In this document: positions 17,836 to 27,780 of the stretch, in pieces
Numbering within the stretch: position 1 is the stretch's first letter
How the letters are laid out: each line of letters begins with the position of its first letter
From: Clostridia bacterium
GTDB lineage: Bacteria > Bacillota > Clostridia > Christensenellales > Borkfalkiaceae
NCBI GenBank assembly: GCA_017407325.1
Contig: JAFQWV010000005.1
Location: 62,001 to 126,000 of the forward strand
Length of the DNA stretch: 64,000 nt
Direction of reading: 5' to 3'
Position numbers and translations under genes: made by a program
Notes under the pieces: model-generated
Databases searched by the model: none
What the model saw: only the letters and a program-made list of their open reading frames with translations
Told to the model about the DNA's origin: nothing

Positions 17836-19284
17836 ATGAATTTTGAAAGAAACATTGAAAAAAATGAGAAAATTCTAAAAGACGAACTTTCTAGCGACGA
17901 CGTTATTTTTTACAGCTTTTCTTATCACGAAAAAAGCTGTTTTGCCGTGTACGTTGACTCTATGGTGGATAAGCAAGTTTTAGGCGACTTGGTTATTCGC
18001 TCTATTTTAGAGCTCGAAAAAGATAAAACTATTGACGATATAAAAACTACTCTATCTAATCCAGAGTGCAAAACGCAAGAAAAAATTGAAGATGCCGTTG
18101 ACGACGTTTTAAACGGTTGTGCAATAATTTGTATCGACGGCGAAAAGAAAGCCTTATCAATCGACTTAAAAAAGTTCGACTCGCGCGCTGTTTCCGAACC
18201 ACCTACCAGCGCAGTTTTAAAAGGTCCACGCGAAGGCTTCACTGAATCTATGAAAACAAACCTTTCTTTAATTCGTAGACGAGTAAAAAGTAAGGACTTA
18301 AAGATTGAATATCTAACTTGTGGTAAATACTCTAAAACTCAAATTGCAATAGTTTACGTTGACTCAATTTGCGATTTAAATATAGTAAAAGCGTTAAAAG
18401 AAAGAATAAACTCGCTCGACATTGACGGAATATGCGATAGTTCGTATATATCAACTCAGATAGTCGAAAATAAAACTTCACTTTTTAAACAAGTTGGCAA
18501 CACGGAAAAGCCAGATATCTTAATGGCAAAAATGCTTGAAGGACGAATCGGGATACTTTGCGACGGCTCGCCTATCGCACTTACCGTTCCGTACCTTCTG
18601 ATTGAAGACTTCCAAAGCTCTGACGATTATTTTAAGTCTTATTACCGAGCAAACACCGAGCGCATTTTACGATTAATTTCCGTAATATTTGCAATCTATC
18701 TTCCAGCGCTATTCGTTTCGGCTCAACTTTTCCATTTGCAGATAATACCACTTAACTTTTTATTAACTATTGTAAACAGCATAAAAGGAATACCTCTCTC
18801 TCCAAGCTTTGAGATGTTTTTTACGCTTTTAATATTTGAAATGCTAAACGAAGCAAGTATCCGTATGCCAAAATACGTGGGCATGGCGCTATCTATCGTC
18901 GGGGCGCTCGTCGTTGGCGATACTGCTGTAAGAGCAGGTATTGTTTCCACACCAACTATTATGATAATGGCTCTTAGTGGAATTTGCATATACACCGTTC
19001 CAGAACTTGTAGATACCGTTACTTTTTTACGACTTATATTTTTAATAGTCGCAGGTGCAAGTGGTGCGTATGGAATTTTACTTCTTACCTGCTTTATAGT
19101 TATTTATTTATGTGCGACTGAAAACTTTAACGTCTCCATTTTAGCACCGTTTGCTCCACTTGTAAAAAACGACCTAAAAGACACTTTCTATATGACGTAC
19201 GTTCATCGAATGGATAAGCGACCACTATCGTTAAAGCCAAAAAACAGAACGCGCAGAAAATTAAAAAACGAGGAGGGAAAATAA
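17836..19284 (+). CDS. gerKA: spore germinant receptor subunit A (GerA family)
   Basis: 482 aa. Soluble N-terminal half (1-265) followed by membrane segments containing FEMLNEASIRMPKYVGMA and VGDTAVRAGIVS, both hallmarks of the GerA/SpoVAF family, and a basic C-terminal tail. Forms the germinant receptor with the B and C subunits in the inner spore membrane. First of a three-gene operon. The ribosome binding site is weak and no clear sigma-F or sigma-G promoter was identified, although CATATTTTA upstream resembles a forespore -10. The gerK name is by type; the germinant is unknown. Confidence 0.9.
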   Translation: MNFERNIEKNEKILKDELSSDDVIFYSFSYHEKSCFAVYVDSMVDKQVLGDLVIRSILELEKDKTIDDIKTTLSNPECKTQEKIEDAVDDVLNGCAIICIDGEKKALSIDLKKFDSRAVSEPPTSAVLKGPREGFTESMKTNLSLIRRRVKSKDLKIEYLTCGKYSKTQIAIVYVDSICDLNIVKALKERINSLDIDGICDSSYISTQIVENKTSLFKQVGNTEKPDILMAKMLEGRIGILCDGSPIALTVPYLLIEDFQSSDDYFKSYYRANTERILRLISVIFAIYLPALFVSAQLFHLQIIPLNFLLTIVNSIKGIPLSPSFEMFFTLLIFEMLNEASIRMPKYVGMALSIVGALVVGDTAVRAGIVSTPTIMIMALSGICIYTVPELVDTVTFLRLIFLIVAGASGAYGILLLTCFIVIYLCATENFNVSILAPFAPLVKNDLKDTFYMTYVHRMDKRPLSLKPKNRTRRKLKNEEGK

Positions 19285-20379
19285 ATGTCCCACACTATTA
19301 AAAACGATATAAAGCTTCGCCAAGTAGCACTGGTTTTTTTAGCGCTTATGCCCGTTACGAAAGTTTTAATGCTACCGTCAATCGTTGCAGATTTTGTTGG
19401 CGAGCAAATTTGGCTTCCGATAACACTTAATCTATTATTTGATGCGCTAGTCGTGTTTTTAATTTTAAAACTCGGCGAGCGTTATCCTAATCTGACTTTC
19501 TATGAGATAGCAGAAAAAAACCTAGGAAAAGTAGCTTCAAAAATTCTTTTCTTTTTTATTGGTGCGTTTTTCTTTTTAAAATCGCTCGTTCCGATTTTAG
19601 AGCAAAAGCATTTTATCGACAACACGTTATACGAAGTTTTTCCAAACTTTATATCATTTTTTCCACTTATGTTTTTAAGTGCGTACGCTTGTTTAAAAGG
19701 GCTTAAGGTTTTAGGAAGATGTGTAGATATTTGCGTGTTTTTTACCGTTATAGGTCTTTTAGTTATAATTTACTTTTCAGTAAGCACTTGTGATATAACT
19801 AATCTTTTTCCAATTTTTCAAAAACCACACTATAACACGGTTAAAGCTATGTTTTCAAGTGTTATTTGGTTTACGGAAGGCGCGTATATGCTACTTTTTT
19901 TAGGCAAATTTAACAATGAAAAAAACGGAACTATAAAGATAATGACTTGCTTTTTAATAGGTAGCGTCTTTGTCGTGGCAATCGCAGTTATATTTTACGG
20001 TATATTCGGTCCAATCGCAAACACACAAGTTTTTGCCGTGTCCGATATGACTATTTATACAACAAAAATTATAAACATCGGTAGATTCGACTACCTTGCG
20101 ATATTTATGCTGTTATTTTCAAAAATTTTCGCAGTTTGTCTTCCAGCGTACACGTCAACCAAGTTTTTTGAAAAATGTTTTTCACTTGATAAAGCCTTAA
20201 TACCCGCACTTATCGTAAACGGCTTACTGCTTGTCGCAATATTTGTATTCAAAGACAAATTCCTAGCCGTTTTAGACTTTTCAAATAAATATCTTAATTG
20301 GTATTTCGTGTTAATGGGCTATTTAATGCCTATCGTTTTCTATTTAGTTTTAAGAAGGAGAAAAAGTGAAAAAGTTTAA
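19285..20379 (+). CDS. gerKB: spore germinant receptor subunit B (permease-like)
   Basis: 364 aa and about ten membrane segments, with the GerAB/endospore germination permease features IKLRQVALVFLALMPVTKV at the N-terminus and LIFPIFQ-like loops. Belongs to the APC transporter fold and is thought to bind the germinant or conduct ions. Starts immediately after gerKA with a GAGGAGGG-type ribosome binding site and overlaps gerKC by 14 nt. Confidence 0.9.
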   Translation: MSHTIKNDIKLRQVALVFLALMPVTKVLMLPSIVADFVGEQIWLPITLNLLFDALVVFLILKLGERYPNLTFYEIAEKNLGKVASKILFFFIGAFFFLKSLVPILEQKHFIDNTLYEVFPNFISFFPLMFLSAYACLKGLKVLGRCVDICVFFTVIGLLVIIYFSVSTCDITNLFPIFQKPHYNTVKAMFSSVIWFTEGAYMLLFLGKFNNEKNGTIKIMTCFLIGSVFVVAIAVIFYGIFGPIANTQVFAVSDMTIYTTKIINIGRFDYLAIFMLLFSKIFAVCLPAYTSTKFFEKCFSLDKALIPALIVNGLLLVAIFVFKDKFLAVLDFSNKYLNWYFVLMGYLMPIVFYLVLRRRKSEKV

Positions 20380-21559
20380 AACTCGTATTATGATAATCGT
20401 TGCCGTTATCGTTGCAATTTTATATTTTACGGGCGACTTTTCGCTTATTGATATACAAAAGACTGCGATAATAGTAGCACTCGGTATCGATAAAAAAGAT
20501 AATTCTTATGAAGTCACCGCCCAAATTGCTATTCCGCAAGCAACAGATCAAAGCTCGCAAAACAACGATGCAATGGTTTCAGCCGAAGGCGACACCGTCT
20601 TTCAAGCCATTGACAATATCGGAATAAAAACAGGTTGGCAACCTAAGCTTTCCTTTTGCGACCTAATAGTTTTCGGATCGGGTGTAAACGACGACGAACT
20701 AATCGCACTTATCGACCACGTAATTGCTTCACAAAAATTGCAAAATTCAGCGCAAATTGCAAAATGTGAAAACACGGCAAAGGAAACGCTTTCACACACT
20801 ACTGCACTTGACGCAATCTCATCTTTTGCAATTCAAAAAATACTTCTAAAAAACACTCTAAAAGTAAACACCGTTTCAAGAAGTAACGTTCGCGAGTTTG
20901 CAATAATGCACTACTCACCGTCAAATAGCGCGTTTATGCCACTTATTAAAGTTGAAGAAGGAAGCTTAGACGGACAGGAAAACTCAAGCTCGTCACAAAT
21001 GACCGCATCAACAGGCTCTAGCGATACGCCGTCAAAAAGTAGCGAAGGCGAACAGAAAAACGTAATATACGATGCAACTACTACACTAGTTTTTTCAAAC
21101 GGCAAAAAAGCTTGCGAGCTTGAAAAAGAAGAAACGTTACTTTTTAATCTGCTTCTAAAAAGAGTAGACGAGTCATATCTCTCAGTCGAAACACCTAACG
21201 GAAAGGTCCTTTTGTCTATCACAAAAAGCAAACATAAAATTACGGTGGATTTTTTAGAAAAACCAACCGTAAACGTAAAACTTGATTTATCCGTAACGCT
21301 AATAGATAGCGAAAAAACACGTGAAAAAGACGTTTTCGAAAAAGAAATCGTCAGCCCTGAATATTTAAAACTTGCAACCGAAAAAGTCACTGACGATTTA
21401 ACTAAACTTTATGATAAACTCTCTCGTGCAAACGCCGACGTTTTAAGCGCAAAAAATTACGTCTATAAATTCAAACACTCAAAGTATAACAGCGTCAAGG
21501 ATTTAGCACTTTCAAACTTTAATTTCAACCCGATAGTATCTGTTAAAAGTTTAGATTAA
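20366..21559 (+). CDS. gerKC: spore germinant receptor subunit C, lipobox lost
   Basis: 397 aa Ger(x)C protein: opening segment DIQKTAIIVALGIDK (equivalent of E.LA.V..IGID), the central domain and a C-terminal third-domain repeat. GTG start at 20366 with AAGGAG upstream. Relatives carry a lipobox Cys just after the first hydrophobic segment (typically GCWD). Here the equivalent position reads FTGDFSLID, with an Asp codon (GAC) where Cys is expected, so the protein would be held by an uncleaved N-terminal membrane segment rather than by lipid. A Ser-rich insertion is at about 205-225. Confidence 0.88.
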   Translation: MKKFKTRIMIIVAVIVAILYFTGDFSLIDIQKTAIIVALGIDKKDNSYEVTAQIAIPQATDQSSQNNDAMVSAEGDTVFQAIDNIGIKTGWQPKLSFCDLIVFGSGVNDDELIALIDHVIASQKLQNSAQIAKCENTAKETLSHTTALDAISSFAIQKILLKNTLKVNTVSRSNVREFAIMHYSPSNSAFMPLIKVEEGSLDGQENSSSSQMTASTGSSDTPSKSSEGEQKNVIYDATTTLVFSNGKKACELEKEETLLFNLLLKRVDESYLSVETPNGKVLLSITKSKHKITVDFLEKPTVNVKLDLSVTLIDSEKTREKDVFEKEIVSPEYLKLATEKVTDDLTKLYDKLSRANADVLSAKNYVYKFKHSKYNSVKDLALSNFNFNPIVSVKSLD

Positions 21560-21563
21560 AAAA

Positions 21564-21612
21564 AGCAGACGTACAAGACCAAAAATCTTGTACGCTGCTT
21601 ATCTTTTTTTTG
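21564..21612 (+). terminator. terminator of the germination operon
   Basis: AGCAG.CGTACAAGA / TCTTGTACG.CTGCT hairpin followed by a run of eight T residues. Confidence 0.85.
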
Positions 21613-21800
21613 TGAAGTTTTTGCTTTTTGCAAAAGTGAAGTTGTGATTTCTCACAGTGAAGTTGCGCGTTAAAAAACTTGCAGTGAAGTTTAGTTTGCC
21701 ATCAATTTGCCGTCAGGCAAAACTTCACTCACGGAGTGAACTTCACTATCGAAGATAACTTCACTATCGTAGATAACTTCACTTGCCCAAAAGGCAAACT
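21611..21800. repeat. hairpin array, linker GTGAAGTT switching to AACTTCAC
   Basis: Left half: hairpins TTTGC/GCAAA, TGTGA/TCACA and TTTGCC-GTCA-GGCAAA joined by GTGAAGTT. Right half: CACTC/GAGTG, TATC/GATA (twice, loops GAA and GTA) and TTGCC/GGCAA joined by AACTTCAC, the reverse complement. The linker therefore flips orientation near 21715. Fills the gap between gerKC and pfp. Confidence 0.85.
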
Positions 21801-21833
21801 TAGTCAGCACGCATTAACCGTGCTATAGCGCGA

Positions 21834-23078
21834 TTATTTCTTTTCAACCCTAACTTTTTTAAGCTTTGCAAAGCGAGGCAGTCCGTTTTCAAGCGGTGCT
21901 TTTGCATCACCTTGAATAAGTGGTAAGCAGTAATCAATAAACTCTTTTGATACACCCGTTCCGTCGTTTATAATCCACTCGATAGGGAACGCCTTTTCGG
22001 TGTTTGCCGCAAGCTCTAACGGCATAAGTTTATAGTTGATTTTATACTCGTCACCTTCTACTCTTTCGTAAACGACCATCTTGTCGGTGTCGCCGCTTAC
22101 CGCAGCTTTAACCGCTTCGCGACCAGCCTGGCACGCTTCTTCAACGTCAACTCTACTTGCCAGGTGCGCACCGCATCTTTGCATTAAAGAAAATTCTATT
22201 GCGCGTGTTTTTATTCCAATTCTTTGCTTAATAACGCCGGCAAGAAGTCCACACACGCCACCAAGTTGAGCATGTCCAAATAAGTCGGTAGTTGAAGTCT
22301 GGAACTCGCCAACGTATTTTCCGTCAGCAAACTTAATACCTTCAGAAACGACTACTATGCATTGGTTATTATTCTTTTCTAAAACTGTTTTTACGTCGTC
22401 AACAAATTTATCCATATCAAACGGAACTTCAGGAAGATAAATAAGGTCAACCGAGTGAGAGTTTATATTAGATAAAGCGGCAGATGCCGTAATCCAGCCT
22501 GCATTTCTACCCATTGCTTCTACGATACAGCACATACCCGTATCGTAAACTTTTGCGTCAAGCGCAAGTTCTGACATAGTGGTAGCAACGTATTTTGCAG
22601 CGCTAGCGTATCCCGGGCAGTGATCCGTTCCGTAAAGGTCGTTGTCAATAGTTTTTGGAACGCCTATAACGTTACAATCCCAGCCTGAATTTTTCATAAA
22701 CTTAGAAATCTTGTTGCAAGTATCCATACTGTCGTTACCACCGTTATAGAAGAAGTAACGAACGTTGTATTTTTTGAACACCTCTAAAATTCTTTCGTAG
22801 TCCGTTTTGTCAACTGTAAAATCTTTAAGCTTATAGCGAACCGAGCCAAGAGCAGACGACGGAGTATACTTTAAAAGTTCAAGTTCTTTTTCATCTTCTT
22901 TTCTGATGTCGTAGAAGTTTTCGTCAAGTACGCCACGAATACCGTGAATAGCGCCGTAAACTTCGGTGATGTTTCCTTGCTGTAAAGCTTCCATAAATAC
23001 GCCTGCTGCACTTGAGTTTATTACCGAAGTAGGTCCACCCGACTGAGCAAATACGCATGCTCCAACTAAATTTTTCAT
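21834..23078 (-). CDS. pfp: PPi-dependent phosphofructokinase
   Basis: 414 aa. Two residues decide the phosphoryl donor in this superfamily: here GGNDS (Asp where ATP enzymes have Gly) and PKTIDNDL (Lys where ATP enzymes have Gly), both indicating pyrophosphate. Other motifs are QSGGPTSVINSSA and EAMGRNAGW. Interconverts fructose 6-phosphate and fructose 1,6-bisphosphate reversibly in glycolysis. Directly downstream of pfkA, both on the minus strand. Confidence 0.92.
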   Translation of the reverse strand: MKNLVGACVFAQSGGPTSVINSSAAGVFMEALQQGNITEVYGAIHGIRGVLDENFYDIRKEDEKELELLKYTPSSALGSVRYKLKDFTVDKTDYERILEVFKKYNVRYFFYNGGNDSMDTCNKISKFMKNSGWDCNVIGVPKTIDNDLYGTDHCPGYASAAKYVATTMSELALDAKVYDTGMCCIVEAMGRNAGWITASAALSNINSHSVDLIYLPEVPFDMDKFVDDVKTVLEKNNNQCIVVVSEGIKFADGKYVGEFQTSTTDLFGHAQLGGVCGLLAGVIKQRIGIKTRAIEFSLMQRCGAHLASRVDVEEACQAGREAVKAAVSGDTDKMVVYERVEGDEYKINYKLMPLELAANTEKAFPIEWIINDGTGVSKEFIDYCLPLIQGDAKAPLENGLPRFAKLKKVRVEKK

Positions 23079-23134
23079 AATAACTCCTAAAAAACCGTTA
23101 ATAATCGACTTATACAGCGATTTTTGGTTTTGAT

Positions 23135-24097
23135 TTACCTTCCTAAAATTTTTGCCATTTCGTAAAGTTTTTTATCAATCTTTCTTTTCTTTGACAAAGC
23201 AACGGCAATATCTTCGTCAAAAATTTTGTTATTCTTAATACCTACGACTCTGTTTTTCGCGCCTTCTAATAAAAGCTCGACAGCGTGTACTGCCATTTTC
23301 GTTGCCCAGAGCCTATCGAACATTGTCGGCGAGCCACCACGCTGGATATGCCCTAAAGTCGTAGTGGTAATCTTTACTCCTGCCTTTTCGCTAAGTTCTT
23401 TACAAACGGCGTCACGATCGCCTGCGCCTTCTGCAAAAACTATCATGTTCGAAGTTTTTCCACGCTTTTGACTTTTTCTTAAGTCAGCAGCAATCTCGTC
23501 TAAATCATACTCGATTTCCGGTATCAAAATATGCTCTGCACCACCACAAATCCCTGCGTACAGCGCGATATCCCCACAGTGTCGCCCCATAACTTCAAGC
23601 AAGCTAACACGCCCGTGAGAGCCCATAGTGTCGCGCAAACTATTAATCGCCCAAAGCACCGTATTTACCGCAGTATCAAAACCTAAGGTATAATCGGTGT
23701 ATGCCAGGTCGTTGTCAATAGTCCCCGGGATTCCAATAATATTAATTCCACAAAGCTCTGAAAACTCTTTGCCCCCTCTGAACGTTCCGTCACCGCCAAT
23801 AACGACAAGGTCGGTTATTCCGTACGCAGAAAGCGTTTCATAAGCCTTTTCCATGCCATCTTTCGTCGTAAATTCTTGTGAGCGCGCAGTTTTTAGAAAA
23901 GTGCCACCACGCTGAATTTTGCTTGAAACTGAACGCGAGTTTAAAAGCTCTATACTGCCGTCTATCAAACCTTGATAGCCGCGGCGCACGCCGTAAACGT
24001 CTATATCTTTTGAAATCGCATATCTGACGACTGCACGAAGGCAGGCGTTCATACCGGGCGCATCACCGCCACTTGTAAGCACTGCAATTTTTGTCAT
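23135..24097 (-). CDS. pfkA: ATP-dependent 6-phosphofructokinase
   Basis: 320 aa, the usual length. Motifs TSGGDAPGMNACLRAV, IGGDGTFRG and GIPGTIDND carry the Gly residues of ATP-dependent enzymes; EVMGRHCGDIAL and IQRGGSPT complete the fructose 6-phosphate site. The 57-nt gap to pfp contains one TAATCGACTTAT 12-mer. Having both donor types side by side suggests glycolytic flux can be switched between irreversible and PPi-linked modes. Confidence 0.95.
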   Translation of the reverse strand: MTKIAVLTSGGDAPGMNACLRAVVRYAISKDIDVYGVRRGYQGLIDGSIELLNSRSVSSKIQRGGTFLKTARSQEFTTKDGMEKAYETLSAYGITDLVVIGGDGTFRGGKEFSELCGINIIGIPGTIDNDLAYTDYTLGFDTAVNTVLWAINSLRDTMGSHGRVSLLEVMGRHCGDIALYAGICGGAEHILIPEIEYDLDEIAADLRKSQKRGKTSNMIVFAEGAGDRDAVCKELSEKAGVKITTTTLGHIQRGGSPTMFDRLWATKMAVHAVELLLEGAKNRVVGIKNNKIFDEDIAVALSKKRKIDKKLYEMAKILGR

Positions 24098-24195
24098 AAA
24101 GTTCTCCTTTATTGTAACATATAAAAATGGTCTTGACTATACTTTTTATGAAATTTATTGTAAAAATTTGCATATTTTGGTAAATTGACGCGATT

Positions 24196-27100
24196 TTAAT
24201 CAATTTCCTTAATTAAAATATCGTCTTTATCAACAAATGCGGTAAGCTCTGCAATTAAACCTTTACAAACCCTGCACTTTTCAGTCATGCGATAATTTTT
24301 TCCGTCAATTTTAAAGTAGACTTCCGCCTCACCCGGATAACCGATTAACGTTTCGATAATCTCATCCTTATCCTTTACGGTATCGTCGTTTAGGACTACA
24401 CATATAAATTGTCTTTTTGTTTTAGGTTTAACGATTTCAACTTCTTCTTGCTTGTCGTTTTCCGTAAAAATTTCGAGTTTATCAACACATAGCGAAGGTT
24501 TTTCTTCGTCACGAAGTTGAATTTTACCATACACGACTACAATCGCATCTTTTTCAAGCTTATCTTTAAATCTATCATAAACTTTCGGGAAAAGCACGCC
24601 TTCAATTTGGTTATACGCGTCTTCAAGCGTTATAAACGCCATACTTTGACCGGTCTTTGTTGTCTTTTTACTAATAGCAGTTATCATGCCACCCATTGAA
24701 ACCTGCTGACCGTCAGATAGGTCCGGATAAGTTCTTACGCCGTCTTCGTCTTCCTCAAAATAATCGAGCGCTTCCAGCGAAAAGTTAAAGCGTTTAAACT
24801 TATCAATGTAATTTTCAAGTGGATGACCTGATACGTAAACGCCCAAAACTTCCTTTTCCATCATAAGCTTATGCTTTAAATCGTACTCAGAAACTTCAGG
24901 ATAATTGACTTCGAGCGTAGTTTCTTCAAGCATAGTTCCAAAGAAGCTAAGTTGCTCGCTGTCGCGTTGCTTAGCGATAAGCGAAGCCCTGTCAATAAGT
25001 TCACCACTTACGCAAATAAGCTTTGAACGCGCTATTTTAAAGCAATCGAAAACGCCTGCGTAAATCATATTTTCAACGAGCCGTTTGTTAAGTGCAGTCT
25101 TGTCAACGCGCGAAATAAAATCTTCAAAAGATTTATAGTCGCCGTTTTCTTCGCGCTCTTCTATAATACTCTTAATCGCTGCGTGACCTACACCCTTTAA
25201 CGCCACTAAGCCTATTCTAACGCATCCGTTTTCAACCGAGAAAAATTGCTTACTCTTGTTGATATCAGGTGGCAGTACCTTTATTCCACGTTCTTTTAAA
25301 TATAAAACGTACTTAGTAATTTCTTCAATACTGTCGATACGGTTATTTAAAATTGCCGCCAAAAATTCTTGTGGATATAACGCCTTTAAATAAGCCGTTT
25401 GATACGCAAGTACAGCGTACGCTGCTGCGTGCGACTTGTTAAATGCGTAACTTGCAAAGCTTTCCATTTCTTCAAAAATATCTCGTGCAACGTCTTCGGG
25501 AACTCCACGGTAAACCGCACCTTCGATAACGATATTACCGTTTTCGTCCTTTTCGCCATAGATAAAAAGCTGTTTTTGCTTTTCCATTTCTTTGGCTTTT
25601 TTCTTACTCATAACGCGTCGGATAATATCGGCTTGACCAAGCGTGTATCCCGCCATTTTCTGAACGATCGCCATGACCTGTTCTTGGTAAATAATCGTTC
25701 CTGAAGTAACCTTCAGAATACTTTCAAGCATTGGGTGCTTGTACACGATTTTATCAGGATTGGCTCTGTTTTCCATATACTGTGGAATAGAATCCATAGG
25801 TCCCGGACGGTATAGTGAAATTCCTGCGATTATATCTTCTAAGTTATTAGGCTTTAGGTCGCGCATGAACTTTTTCATACCGCCAGATTCTAACTGGAAC
25901 ACTGCATCGGTGTCGCCACTCGAAATTAAATCGTAGGCAACTTTTTCGCTGTAACCAATCTTATTAAAGTCGATTTTAACTCCGTGCTGTTCGTAGATAT
26001 AATCGCACGCTTTTTTAATATCGGTTAAAGTTCTAAGTGCTAAAAAGTCCATCTTGAGCATGCCAAGTTGCTCAATCTCGACCATGTTAAATTGCGTAAC
26101 GATATCTTCGCCACTTCTGGCAAGTGGAACGTTTTCTTTGATAACTTTATTACAAATAACGACGCCTGCTGCGTGCATAGAAATATTTCTCGGCATGCCT
26201 TCAAGCTTCATAGCCATGTCGATTACCATTTTCAGCGTTTCGTCACTTTCGTAAATTTCAACAAGGTCTTTAACAGCTAAGCTTTCGCCGTGTTTTCCTA
26301 GCTTTAACCCCAAAGACTGTGCTATAGACGACTTTCCGTCTAAAAGTTTGGTAATTCTGTTTACGTCGTTAAACGGAATTTTATAAACTCTCGCAACGTC
26401 TTTTATCGCAGCTTTTGATGCCATAGTACCAAAAGTAGCAATCTGCGCTACGTTATCGTAGCCGTATTTTTTGCGAGCGTATTCAATAACTTCTTGACGC
26501 CTATCCGTACAAAAGTCAACGTCAAAGTCGGGCATTGAAACGCGCTCGCGATTTAAAAATCTTTCGAAAAGTAAGTCGTACTGAAGTGGTTCAACGTCCG
26601 TAATTCCCATAGAGTAAGCAATAATACTACCTACACCCGAGCCACGCCCCGGTCCTACCGGAATATCGTTTTCTTTTGCATAGTTAATGTAATCCCAAAC
26701 TATCAAATAATAATCCAAAAAACCCATGTCAGCAATGGTTTTAAGTTCGTATTCAAAACGCGTTCTGATAGTTTCGGTAATTTCAGGATATTTCTTTTGT
26801 AAACCACGTTCGGCAATCTCGCGAAGGTATTCGTACTGAGTTTTTCCGTCTGGCGGTGTATACATTGGCGTAAGAGACGCGTCTCTTTTTGGCGAGCCGT
26901 CTTTATTAAACTCAAACACACTGTCAACGCATTTTTCGGCAATTTTTACCGTGTTTTCGATAGCTTCAGGGACGTTTTCAAAAAGACTAAACATTTGGTC
27001 GCCGTCTTTAAGATAAAACTCGTCAGTTTCAAAGCGCATACGAGTCGGATCGTCCATCGTCTTTTTCGTGTTTATGCAAAGCATAACTTCTTGCATTTTT

Positions 27101-27735
27101 GCATCTTCTTTACGGATATAGTGAACGTCGTTCGTTGCAACGAGCCCAATATCAAGTTCGCGCGCAAGTTTAATAAGTAGTGGATTTACTCTTTTTTGAT
27201 CGTCAATGCCGTGGTCTTGCAACTCAATATAATAATCGTCACCAAAATGCGATTTCATTTCTAAAGCGTGCTTTTTCGCAGCTTCGTAGTTACCACTAAG
27301 AAGAAGTCTTGGTAGCTTTCCAGCTAGGCACGCAGAAAGACAGATTACACCTTCAGTATGCTCGAAAAGTGTTTTATAATCACAGCGTGGTCTGCCGTAA
27401 AACCCGTCAACGTAAGCTATCGAGTCAAGGAGAATAATGTTTCTGTAGCCAGCGCGATTTTTTGCAAGCAAAACAAGGTGATCAGGCTTTCCGCTCGACA
27501 CCGTTTTATTCGTAAGGTCTTCACACATATAAAGTTCGCAACCAACGATTGGTTTTATTCCGTTCATACGTGCAAGCTTAGAAAAGTTAAGCGTTGCAAA
27601 CATATTTCCGTGGTCGGTTATTGCAAGCGCAGTTTGTCCAAGCTCCTTACAGCGCTCGAAAACTTCACTCGTTTTCGTTGCGCCGTCGAGTATACTAAAT
27701 TCTGTATGAACGTGTAAATGAACGAAGTCCTTCAT
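24196..27735 (-). CDS. dnaE: DNA polymerase III alpha subunit (DnaE type)
   Basis: 1179 aa. N-terminal PHP domain opens with FVHLHVHTEFSILDGA; the palm active site is PDFDVDFCTDRR near residue 400; helix-hairpin-helix and an OB-fold (GMITAISKKTTKTGQSMAFI) lie in the C-terminal third. Replicative polymerase; Clostridia usually also have PolC. Ribosome binding site AAGGAG. Read from lepA and hemW upstream, with pfkA following after about 100 nt. Confidence 0.95.
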   Translation of the reverse strand: MKDFVHLHVHTEFSILDGATKTSEVFERCKELGQTALAITDHGNMFATLNFSKLARMNGIKPIVGCELYMCEDLTNKTVSSGKPDHLVLLAKNRAGYRNIILLDSIAYVDGFYGRPRCDYKTLFEHTEGVICLSACLAGKLPRLLLSGNYEAAKKHALEMKSHFGDDYYIELQDHGIDDQKRVNPLLIKLARELDIGLVATNDVHYIRKEDAKMQEVMLCINTKKTMDDPTRMRFETDEFYLKDGDQMFSLFENVPEAIENTVKIAEKCVDSVFEFNKDGSPKRDASLTPMYTPPDGKTQYEYLREIAERGLQKKYPEITETIRTRFEYELKTIADMGFLDYYLIVWDYINYAKENDIPVGPGRGSGVGSIIAYSMGITDVEPLQYDLLFERFLNRERVSMPDFDVDFCTDRRQEVIEYARKKYGYDNVAQIATFGTMASKAAIKDVARVYKIPFNDVNRITKLLDGKSSIAQSLGLKLGKHGESLAVKDLVEIYESDETLKMVIDMAMKLEGMPRNISMHAAGVVICNKVIKENVPLARSGEDIVTQFNMVEIEQLGMLKMDFLALRTLTDIKKACDYIYEQHGVKIDFNKIGYSEKVAYDLISSGDTDAVFQLESGGMKKFMRDLKPNNLEDIIAGISLYRPGPMDSIPQYMENRANPDKIVYKHPMLESILKVTSGTIIYQEQVMAIVQKMAGYTLGQADIIRRVMSKKKAKEMEKQKQLFIYGEKDENGNIVIEGAVYRGVPEDVARDIFEEMESFASYAFNKSHAAAYAVLAYQTAYLKALYPQEFLAAILNNRIDSIEEITKYVLYLKERGIKVLPPDINKSKQFFSVENGCVRIGLVALKGVGHAAIKSIIEEREENGDYKSFEDFISRVDKTALNKRLVENMIYAGVFDCFKIARSKLICVSGELIDRASLIAKQRDSEQLSFFGTMLEETTLEVNYPEVSEYDLKHKLMMEKEVLGVYVSGHPLENYIDKFKRFNFSLEALDYFEEDEDGVRTYPDLSDGQQVSMGGMITAISKKTTKTGQSMAFITLEDAYNQIEGVLFPKVYDRFKDKLEKDAIVVVYGKIQLRDEEKPSLCVDKLEIFTENDKQEEVEIVKPKTKRQFICVVLNDDTVKDKDEIIETLIGYPGEAEVYFKIDGKNYRMTEKCRVCKGLIAELTAFVDKDDILIKEID

Positions 27736-27780
27736 AGTTTCTCCTTAAAATATAGTCGTATAAGTCGATTAACAGGCTTT

